From Symsagittifera roscoffensis (lineage: Eukaryota; Xenacoelomorpha; Acoela; Convolutidae): a DNA stretch of 33,000 bases. The translations under genes and the position numbers were made by a program. The notes below the pieces were generated by a model. The model had not been told where the DNA came from. It was given only the letters and a program-made list of their open reading frames with translations, and ran no database searches. Below, piece after piece: positions 8,908-19,274 of the stretch (its first letter is position 1; the number at the start of each line of letters is the position of its first letter). The stretch is taken from NCBI RefSeq assembly GCF_963678635.1, contig NW_026971019.1:1-33000 (forward strand). The letters run 5' to 3'.

Positions 8908-11900
8908 ATCTCCAAATAACATGCAGAAAAGGGCGAAAATGGGCAACAAAACTATAAGAAATCCTAATGATTGCGGGCGCAATGAGATTTTAAGACCTAC
9001 AAAATATTATGGGCCAAAATGAACTGTGTCATAGGCACCAAAATACCCCTCCAAATAACAAGCAAAAATGGACAAATGTATAAGAAATCTATTGGTTTTA
9101 TGCCAAATTGAACTGTGTCACAGGCAACAAAACCATAAGAAATCCTAATGATCGCGGGCGCAATGAGCTTTTAAGACCTACAAAATATTATGGGCCAAAA
9201 TGAACTGTGTCATAGGCACCAAAATACTCCTCCAAATAACAAGCAAAAATGGACGAATATATACGAAATCCATTGGTTTCATGCCAAAATGAACTGTGTC
9301 ACAGGCAACAAAACCATAAGAAATCCTAATGATCGCGGGCGCAATGAGCTTTTAAGACCTACAAAATATTATGGGCCAAAATGAACTGTGTCATAGGCAC
9401 CAAAGTACCTCTCTAAACAACAAGCAAAAATGGACGAACATATAAGAAATCCATTGGTTTCATGACAAAATGAACTGTGTCACAGGCAACAAAACCATAA
9501 GAAATCCTAATGATCGCGGGCGCAATGAGCTTTTAAGACCTACAAAATATTATGGGCCAAAATGAACTGTGTCATAGGCACCAAAATACCCCTCCAAATA
9601 ACAAGCAAAAATGGACAAATGTATAAGAAATACATTGGTTTTATGCCAAATTGAACTGTGTCACAGGCAACAAAACCATAAGAAATCCTAATGATCGCGG
9701 GCGCAATGAGCTCTTAAGACCTGCAAAATATTATGGGCCAAAATGAACTGTGTCATAGGCACCAAAATACCCCTCCAAATAACAAGCAAAAATGGACGAA
9801 TATATATGAAATCCATTGGTTTCATGCCAAAATGAACTGTGTCACAGGCAACAAAACCATAAGAAATCCTAATGAGCGCGGGCGCAATGAGCTTTTAAGA
9901 CCTATAAAATATTATGGGCCAAAATGAACTGTGTCATAGGCACCAAAATACTCCTCCAAATAACAAGCAAAAATGGACAAATTTATAAGAAATCCATTGG
10001 TTTTATGCCAAAGTGAACTGTGTCACAGGCAACAAAACCATGAGAAACCCTAATGATGACAAGCGCAATGAGCGTTTAAGATCTACAAGATATTATGGGC
10101 CAAAATCAACTGTGTCATAGGCACCAAAATAGTCCTCTAAACAACAAGCAAAAATGGACGAATATATAAGAAATCCATTGGTTTCATGCCAAAATGAACT
10201 GTGTCACAGGCAACAAAACCATAAGAAATCCTAAGGATTGCGGGCGCAATGAGCTTTTAAGACCTACAAAATATTATGGGCCAAAATGAACTGTGTCATA
10301 GGCACCAAAATATCCCTCCAAATAACAAGCAAAAATGGACAAATGTATAAGAAATCTATTGGTTTCATGCCAAATTGAACTGTGTCACAGGCAACAAAAC
10401 CATGAGAAACCCTAATGAAGACAGGCGCAATGAGCATTTAAGATCTACAAGATATTATGAGCCAAAATGAACTGTGTCATAGGCACCAAAATACCCCTCT
10501 AAACAACAAGCAAAAATGGACAAGTATATAAGAAATCTATTGGTTTCATGCCAAATTGAACTGTGTCACAGGCAACAAAACAATGAGAAACCCTAATGAT
10601 GACAGGCGCAATGAGCGTTTAAGTTCTACAAGATATTATGGGCCAAAATGAACTGTGCCATAGGCACCAAAATACCCCTCCAAATAACAAGCAAAATTGG
10701 ACAAATGTATAAGAAATCCATTGGTTTTATGCCAAATTGAACTGTGTCACAGGCAACAAAACCATAAGAAATCCTAATGATCGCGGGCGCAATGAGCTTT
10801 TAAGACCTACAAATTATTATGGGCCAAAATTAACTGTGTCATAGGCACCAAAGTACCCCTCTAAGCAACAAGCAAAAATGGACGAACATATAAGAAATCC
10901 ATTGGTTTCATGACAAAATGAACTGTGTCACAGACAACAAAACCATAAGAAATCCTAATGATCGCGGGCGCAATGAGCTTTTAAGACCTACAAAATATTA
11001 TGGGCCAAAATGAACTGTGTCATAGGCACCAAAATACCCCTCCAAATAACAAGCAAAAATGGACAAATGTATAAGAAATCCATTGGTTTTATGCCAAATT
11101 GAACTGTGTCACAGGCAACAAAACCATAAGAAATCCTAATGATCGCGGGCGCAATGAGCTTTTAAGAACTACAAAATATTATGGGCCAAAATGAACTGTG
11201 TCATAGGCACCAAAATACCCCTCCAAATAACAAGCAAAAATGGACGAATATATATGAAATCCATTGGTTTCATGCCAAAATGAACTGTGTCACAGGCAAC
11301 AAAACCATAAGAAATCCTAATGATCGCAGGCGCAATGAGCTTTTAAGACCTACAAAATATTATGGGCCAAAATGAACTGTGTCATAGGCACCAAAATACT
11401 CCTCCAAACAACAAGCAAAAATGGACGAACATATAAGAAATCCATTGGTTTCATGACAAAATGAACTGTGTCACAGGCAACAAAACCATAAGAAATCCTA
11501 ATGATCGCGGGCGCAATGAGCTTTTAAGACCTACAAAATATTATGGGCCAAAATGAACTGTGTCATAGGCACCAAAATACCCCTCCAAATAACAAGCAAA
11601 AATGGACAAATGTATAAGAAATACATTGGTTTTATGCCAAATTGAACTGTGTCACAGGCAACAAAACCATAAGAAATCCTAATGATCGCGGGCGCAATGA
11701 GCTCTTAAGACCTGCAAAATATTATGGGCCAAAATGAACTGTGTCATAGGCACCAAAATACCCCTCCAAATAACAAGCAAAAACGGACGAATATATATGA
11801 AATCCATTGGTTTCATGCCAAAATGAACTGTGTCACAGGCAACAAAACCATAAGAAATCCTAATGAGCGCGGGCGCAATGAGCTTTTAAGACCTATAAAA

Positions 11901-14900
11901 TATTATGGGCCAAAATGAACTGTGTCATAGGCACCAAAATACTCCTCCAAATAACAAGCAAAAATGGACAAATTTATAAGAAATCCATTGGTTTTATGCC
12001 AAAGTGAACTGTGTCACAGGCAACAAAACCATGAGAAACCCTAATGATGACAAGCGCAATGAGCGTTTAAGATCTACAAGATATTATGGGCCAAAATGAA
12101 CTGTGTCATAGGCACCAAAATAGTCCTCTAAACAACAAGCAAAAATGGACGAATATATAAGAAATCCATTGGTTTCATGCCAAAATGAACTGTGTCACAG
12201 GCAACAAAACCATAAGAAATCCTAAGGATCGCGGGCGCAATGAGCTTTTAAGACCTACAAAATATTATGGGCCAAAATGAACTGTGTCATAGGCACCAAA
12301 ATATCCCTCCAAATAACAAGCAAAAATGGACAAATGTATAAGAAATCTATTGGTTTCATGCCAAATTGAACTGTGTCACAGGCAACAAAACCATGAGAAA
12401 CCCTAATGAAGACAGGCGCAATGAGCATTTAAGATCTACAAGATATTATGAGCCAAAATGAACTGTGTCATAGGCACCAAAATACCCCTCTAAACAACAA
12501 GCAAAAATGGAAAAGTATATAAGAAATCTATTGGTTTCATGCCAAATTGAACTGTGTCACAGGCAACAAAACCATGAGAAACCCTAATGATGACAGGCGC
12601 AATGAGCGTTTAAGTTCTACAAGATATTATGGGCCAAAATGAACTGTGCCATAGGCACCAAAATACCCCTCCAAATAACAAGCAAAATTGGACAAATGTA
12701 AAAGAAATCCATTGGTTTTATGCCAAATTGAACTGTGTCACAGGCAACAAAACCATAAGAAATCCTAATGATCGCGGGCACAATGAGCTTTTAAGACCTA
12801 CAAAATATTATGGGCCAAAATTAACTGTGTCATAGGCACCAAAGTACCCCTCTAAGCAACAAGCAAAAATGGACGAACATATAAGAAATCCATTGGTTTC
12901 ATGACAAAATGAACTGTGTCACAGGCAACAAAACCATAAGAAATCCTAATGATCGCGGGCGCAATGAGCTTTTAAGACCTACAAAATATTATGGGCCAAA
13001 ATGAACTGTGTCATAGGCACCAAAATACCCCTCCAAATAACAAGCAAAAATGGACAAATGTATAAGAAATCCATTGGTTTTATGCCAAATTGAACTGTGT
13101 CACAGGCAACAAAACCATAAGAAATCCTAATGATCGCGGGCGCAATGAGCTTTTAAGAACTACAAAATATTATGGGCCAAAATGAACTGTGTCATAGGCA
13201 CCAAAATACCCCTCCAAATAACAAGCAAAAATGGACGAATATATATGAAATCCATTGGTTTCATGCCAAAATGAACTGTGTCACAGGCAACAAAACCATA
13301 AGAAATCCTAATGATCGCAGGCGCAATGAGCATTTAAGTTCTACAAGATATTATGGGCCAAAATGAACTGTGCCATAGGCACCAAAATACCCCTCCAAAT
13401 AACAAGCAAAATTGGACAAATGTATAAGAAATCCATTGGTTTTATGCCAAATTGAACTGTGTCACAGGCAACAAAACCATAAGAAATCCTAATGATCGCG
13501 GGCGCAATGAGCTTTTAAGACCTACAAAATATTATGGGCCAAAATTAACTGTGTCATAGGCACCAAAGTACCCCTCTAAGCAACAAGCAAAAATGGACGA
13601 ACATATAAGAAATCCATTGGTTTCATGACAAAATGAACTGTGTCACAGGCAACAAAACCATAAGAAATCCTAATGATCGCGGGCGCAATGAGCTTTTAAG
13701 ACCTACAAAATATTATGGGCCAAAATGAACTGTGTCATAGGCACCAAAATACCCCTCCAAATAACAAGCAAAAATGGACAAATGTATAAGAAATCCATTG
13801 GTTTTATGCCAAATTGAACTGTGTCACAGGCAACAAAACCATAAGAAATCCTAATGATCGCGGGCGCAATGGGCTTTTAAGAACTACAAAATATTATGGG
13901 CCAAAATGAACTGTGTCATAGGCACCAAAATACCCCTCCAAATAACAAGCAAAAATGGACGAATATATATGAAATCCATTGGTTTCATGCCAAAATGAAC
14001 TGTGTCACAGGCAACAAAACCATAAGAAATCCTAATGATCGCAGGCGCAATGAGCTTTTAAGACCTACAAAATATTATGGGCCAAAATGAACTGTGTCAT
14101 AGGCACCAAAATACTCCTCCAAATAACAAGCAAAAATGGACAAATTTATAAGAAATCCATTGGTTTTATGCCAAAGTGAACTGTGTCACAGGCAACAAAA
14201 CCATGAGAAACCCTAATGATGACAAGCGCAATGAGCGTTTAAGATCTTCAAGATATTATGGGCCAAAATGAACTGTGTCATAGGCACCAAAATACCCCTC
14301 TAAACAACAAGCAAAAATGGACGAATATATAAGAAATCCATTGGTTTCATGCCAAAATGAACTGTGTCACAGGCAACAAAACCATAAGAAATCCTAAGGA
14401 TCGCGGGCGCAATGAGCTTTTAAGACCTACAAAATATTAGGGGCCAAAATGAACTGTGTCATAGGCACCAAAATACCCCTCCAAATAACAAGCAAAAATG
14501 GACGAATATATATGAAATCCATTGGTTTCATGCCAAAATGAACTGTGTCACAGGCAACAAAACCATAAGAAATCCTAATGATCGCAGGCGCAATGTGCTT
14601 TTAAGACCTACAAAATATTATGGGCCAAAATGAACTGTGTCATAGGCACCAAAATACTCCTCCAAATAACAAGCAAAAATGGACAAATTTATAAGAAATC
14701 CATTGGTTTTATGCCAAAGTGAACTGTGTCACAGGCAACAAAACCATGAGAAACCCTAATGATGACAAGCGCAATGAGCGTTTAAGATCTACAAGATATT
14801 ATGGGCCAAAATGAACTGTGTCATAGGCACCAAAATACCCCTCTAAACAACAAGCAAAAATGGACGAATATATAAGAAATCCATTGGTTTCATGCCAAAA

Positions 14901-17045
14901 TGAACTGTGTCACAGGCAACAAAACCATAAGAAATCCTAAGGATCGCGGGCGCAATGAGCTTTTAAGACCTACAAAATATTAGGGGCCAAAATGAACTGT
15001 GTCATAGGCACCAAAATATCCCTCCAAATAACAAGCAAAAATGGACAAATTAATAAGAAATCTATTGGCTTCATGCCAAATAGAACTGTGTCACAGGCAA
15101 TAAAACCATGAGAAACCCTAATGAAGACAGGCGCAATGAGCATTTAAGATCTACAAGATATTATGAGCCAAAATGAACTGTGTCATAGGCACCAAAATAC
15201 CCCTCTAAACAACAAGCAAAAATGGACAAGTATATAAGAAATCTATTGGTTTCATGCCAAATTGAACTGTGTCACAGGCAACAAAACCATGAGAAACCCT
15301 AATGATGACAGGCGCAATGAGCGTTTAAGTTCTACAAGATATTATGGGCCAAAATGAACTGTGCCATAGGCACCAAAATACCCCTCCAAATAACAAGCAA
15401 AAATGGACAAATGTATAAGAAATCCTTTGGTTTTATGCCAAATTGAACTGTGTCACAGGCAACAAAACCATAAGAAATCCTAATGATCGCGGGCGCAATG
15501 AGCTTTTAAGACCTACAAAATATTATGGACCAAAATGAACTGTGTCATAGGCACCAAAGTACCCCTCTAAACAACAAGCAAAAATGGACGAACATATAAG
15601 AAATCCATTGGTTTCATGACAAAATGAACTGTGTCACAGGCAACAAAATCATAAGAAATCCTAATGATCGCGGGCGCAATGAGCTTTTAAGACCTACAAA
15701 ATATTATGGGCCAAAATGAACTGTGTCATAGGCACCAAAATACCCCTCCAAATAACAAGCAAAAATGGACAAATGTATAAGAAATCCATTGGTTTTATGC
15801 CAAATTGAACTGTGTCACAGGCAACGAAACCATAAGAAATCCTAATGATCGCGGGCGCAATGAGCTTTTAAGAACTACAAATATTATGGGCCAAAATGAA
15901 CTGTGTCATAGGCACCAAAATACCCCTCCAAATAACAAGCAAAAATGGACGAATATATATGAAATTCATTGGTTTCATGCCAAAATGAACTGTGTCACAG
16001 GCAACAAAACCATAAGAAATCCTAATGATCGCAGGCGCAATGAGCTTTTAAGACCTACAAAATATTATGGGCCAAAATGAACTGTGTCATAGGCACCAAA
16101 ATACTCCTCCAAATAACAAGCAAAAATGGACAAATTTATAAGAAATCCATTGGTTTCATGCCAAAGTGAACTGTGTCACAGGCAACAAAACCATAAGAAA
16201 CCCTAATGATGACAAGCGCAATGAGCGTTTAAGATCTAAAAGATATTATGGGCCAAAATGAACTGTGTCATAGGCACCAAAATACCCCTCTAAACAACAA
16301 GCAAAAATGGACGAATATATAAGAAATCCATTGGTTTCATGCCAAAATGAACTGTGTCACAGGCAACAAAACCATAAGAAATCCTAATGATCGCGGGCGC
16401 AATGAGCTTTTAAGACACACAAAATATTATGGGCCAAAATGAACTGTGTCATAGGCACCAAAGTACCTCTCTAAACAACAAGCAAAAATGGACGAACATA
16501 TAAGAAATCCATTGGTTTCATGACAAAATGAACTGTGTCACAGGCAACAACAAAACCATAAGAAATCCTAAGGATCGCGGGCGCAATGAGCTTTTAAGAC
16601 CTACAAAATATTATGGGCCAAAATGAACTGTGTCATAGGCACCAAAATATCCCTCCAAATAACAAGCAAAAATGGACAAATGTATAAGAAATCTATTGGT
16701 TTCATGCCAAATTGAACTGTGGCACAGGCAACAAAACCATGATAAACCCTAATGAAGACAGGCGCAATGAGCATTTAAGATCTACAAGATATTATGAGCC
16801 AAAATGAACTGTGTCATAGGCACCAAAATACCCCTCTAAACAACAAGCAAAAATGGACGAGTATATAAGAAATCTATTGGTTTCATGCCAAAATGAACTG
16901 TGTCACAGGCAACAAAACCATAAGAAATCCTAATGATCGCGGGCGCAATGAGCTTTTAAGACCTACAAGATATTATGGGCCAAAATGAACTGTGCCATAG
17001 GCACCAAAATATCCCTCCAAATTACATGCAAAAGGGTCGCTCATA
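8908..17045. repeat. 181-bp satellite array 1, ~45 monomers, higher-order
   Basis: Head-to-tail 181 bp monomers. Each has two related halves, one with CAAAATGAACTGTGTCATAGGCACC and one with CAAAATGAACTGTGTCACAGGCAAC, so the monomer looks like an old ~90 bp dimer. CTGTGTCACAG is an 11 bp palindrome around a central T. Variants recur at 1991 bp (11 monomers; TACATTGG at 9631 and 11622, AGTCCTCT at 10131 and 12122), at 724 bp (4 monomers; 12681 and 13405) and at 543 bp (3 monomers; TATTAG at 14435 and 14978). Recurrent 64-residue open frames (for example 9190-9384) arise from the repeat; 181 is not divisible by three, so they close after about one monomer and are not genes. Confidence 0.97.
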
Positions 17046-17271
17046 TAAAAAAGCATTATCAGTTTACTAACAAAGAAAAGGATATCAGGTGGTTGAAAAA
17101 TTAGTTTAAGAAGTCTCAGTTTGAGTATAAGAAGTATAATATAAGAAGTCTCAGCAAAAACACTCAGTTTGAGTTGTAACGGTTGAGTAGAGCTTTCATG
17201 AGTTATTAGTATGACCAAATATTTCAGCACTTTTTAGATCAATATTGAGTTTAAGCCCAACAATTCATGAT
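17046..17271. other. 3' flank of the BEN-like gene, copy 1
   Basis: Lies between array 1 and the chimeric ORF's stop codon and is nearly identical to 27229-27454. It contains short internal repeats (AAGAAGTCTCAG twice and CTCAGTTTGAG twice, around 17108-17172). No gene seen; the open frame at 16973-17230 begins in the satellite's complement and has no domain. Confidence 0.6.
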
Positions 17272-19023
17272 CTATTCGTTTTCGTTTGTCTTGCTGACAT
17301 CTGTCTCGGTGCTGCTTTGCAGATTCAGCATTCGATGCGTGAATTGCCGCTGCAAATCTGCTTGCTCTTGTTGACGTCTGCTGGCCTGAATTTCCAGCCC
17401 AAACCGGTTAAAACTTTCTTTTGCTTCCTCATACGCCTCTGTTGAAAGTATCAGATCTATAGGTAAACTATCCTTGGTGCTTGGCATAGTAATTTTACCA
17501 AAAGGATAATCCGGGAGATCATTTTTGGCTCTTTCGATGTTGTATCTTAGTAGAGAACGGATGTTTCTACAAACAATTTGTTTCAGTAGCTCTGTCACTT
17601 TCAGAACACACGTACGGCCATTTTCATGATCAATTGTATTCGATGTTGAAGATTCCAAATTGTCTTTTACAGATTTGAGCAATTTATAAGCCGATGGCAT
17701 TAAATTTGGGGCAGGAACAAAAGCATTCAGAAGTTTCATAAGATCAACCTGACAGGCGTCCGATAAACGATGTTGGCTTGTGAAAGATCGTATCAAAAGT
17801 TGAGCATTATGTTGACTCACGCGCGCACCGGGGAAAAGGGGCTCTTTCAGGAAAGTTGTAGGCAAATTTTCGTCACCAGCGCTGCATTGATACCATATGC
17901 TCGAAATATCAGTTGGTATAAGTTCTACGCTGCCTGGAAGCGGAGAAGACATCCACGGTCCTTGAAAAATTTCGGGTATGTTGACGTCCACGTTTTTTGA
18001 ACAGTTACCAGTAAAAAGCCTTACAGCATTCTCTTCGTCACTTGATTGGTCGTGCTCCATAAGGGATGAGCTCAACGTTTCAACAGAATTACCAATCTCT
18101 GATTCAGATTGCCTGCTGAGTTTTCGTATCATCGTTTCACTCATGATAGCTTTATACTTTCTGAGACGCACTGAGTGTCTATCGCGTAAACGTTTTCTAG
18201 GGTTCCTTGGCTCATTTGCATGGGCCTCCAAAAAATTTTCTTTATCAACAGCCTGTGAATATAAATCAACACCTTCGTTTAAGTGGGCAACATCAGTTTT
18301 TGCAGATTGATAAGTATTTTGGCAACAAAGCTCTGCATCGGATCTATCAAAACTAGCAGTATTACCAGTATTGGAAACTGGCTTGATAATTTTTGAAGAC
18401 GACGTTGAAGCTTCTTCAGAAGCTGTTTTCAAAAAATTTTTGCGAGAATCACATGTATTGCATGCGCATTCCGCCTCATCAAAGAATTCTGAACCATATT
18501 TCACCAATAATTCTGAGTTCGGGGATATTTTTTTAAATGTTCTTAATCTCACTAAATAAGTATCCTGTGACGAAAAATCGTACTCGCAATTGGGTTCGCA
18601 ATCCGAGTTAAGAAAGCGTATCGGACCAAGCATGAGATAGGATTTTGATCTATCTGAGCTTTTCTGAATCACAGACAAGTTAGTAGCGTCATCTTTTATA
18701 CGAGCAAGGTACCCTTTAGGTCCATCTGTGAGGACAGTTTTGCTAGGTAGAGCGTTGTTTCCACAATAGAGCATCCTATAGCCACCATACTGATCATGAA
18801 CAATTTTGAATCGATCCGATATACTTTCATAACTTTTCTTGAGAAAATTATGACAATTTCTCCATATCGGATTATTTTTAAGTAAATCTTCATAACGACG
18901 CGTTGACTTTATTCGATTAACAGCTGTTTCAGCTGGGCGATTGTTATATTCTACCAATTCCTTTACAACATGGCCATCACAATGGGACAAAATAATCCAG
19001 TCCACATCGTCCATCAAGTTCAT
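17272..19023 (-). CDS. Chimeric ORF: SET half of transposase plus BEN-gene C-terminus
   Basis: A single 583-residue open frame created by the tandem duplication. Residues 1-528 repeat the first 528 residues of the intact transposase with one difference (Leu163 to Phe). They include the whole SET and post-SET region and stop one residue before catalytic Asp529. Residues 529-583 (EAYEEAKESF onward, ending TNENE) are the last 55 residues of the BEN-like protein encoded by 27455-29314, read in its native frame. The product therefore keeps the SET domain and basic NLS-like region, lacks all transposase catalytic blocks and most of the BEN-like region, and gains a charged Gln/Arg-rich tail. Its upstream region is the duplicated transposase promoter region, so it could be transcribed. 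If made, it might compete with the transposase for partners or DNA, or be inert. It has no stop codons, as expected if the duplication is recent. Confidence 0.8.
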   Translation of the reverse strand: MNLMDDVDWIILSHCDGHVVKELVEYNNRPAETAVNRIKSTRRYEDLLKNNPIWRNCHNFLKKSYESISDRFKIVHDQYGGYRMLYCGNNALPSKTVLTDGPKGYLARIKDDATNLSVIQKSSDRSKSYLMLGPIRFLNSDCEPNCEYDFSSQDTYLVRLRTFKKISPNSELLVKYGSEFFDEAECACNTCDSRKNFLKTASEEASTSSSKIIKPVSNTGNTASFDRSDAELCCQNTYQSAKTDVAHLNEGVDLYSQAVDKENFLEAHANEPRNPRKRLRDRHSVRLRKYKAIMSETMIRKLSRQSESEIGNSVETLSSSLMEHDQSSDEENAVRLFTGNCSKNVDVNIPEIFQGPWMSSPLPGSVELIPTDISSIWYQCSAGDENLPTTFLKEPLFPGARVSQHNAQLLIRSFTSQHRLSDACQVDLMKLLNAFVPAPNLMPSAYKLLKSVKDNLESSTSNTIDHENGRTCVLKVTELLKQIVCRNIRSLLRYNIERAKNDLPDYPFGKITMPSTKDSLPIDLILSTEAYEEAKESFNRFGLEIQASRRQQEQADLQRQFTHRMLNLQSSTETDVSKTNENE

Positions 19024-19274
19024 TCTTCTATTTGAAAAAAAAACACTACTTTACTCAAAGAAAACAATGACTATTAATGCCGAGATTTTATAAAAATGCT
19101 CTACAAACACACTGACAGAAATTGAAAAAAACCGCTTCCTGCAAAAAAATAAATCAAAATTCGTGAAAACTACTTTCTCTAGGCGAGCAAAAGATTTTTT
19201 CCATTGTAACCTGCCAAGACAATGTAATTCAAAATAAAGAACTTGCATAAGAAGAAAACTTACAAGGCAGACAA
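19024..19274 (-). promoter_or_regulatory. Upstream region of the chimeric ORF
   Basis: Near-identical copy of 8657-8907. It keeps the minus-strand TATAAAA at 19086-19092, about 63 bp before the ATG at 19023, so any promoter activity of the transposase upstream region should be present here too. Confidence 0.35.

Larger units (their letters stand above)
7071..17437. repeat. Tandem duplication, unit 1 (~10.37 kb)
   Basis: Everything from the middle of the transposase gene through the satellite array to the last exon of the BEN-like gene recurs at 17438-27620. The offset is a constant 10,367 bp on the transposase side (7403 matches 17770) and 10,183 bp on the BEN side (17272 matches 27455). The 184 bp difference is one satellite monomer present only here. 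Substitutions are rare by eye: one amino-acid change in 528 shared residues, and scattered single bases such as 8903 C versus 19270 A. Confidence 0.9.

Noticed and set aside
9190-9384. Family of near-identical 64-91 residue open frames (MGQNELCHRHQ...) repeated through both arrays
   Set aside because: They follow the satellite period, close after about one 181 bp monomer because it is not divisible by three, have no domain, and vary exactly as the DNA repeat does.
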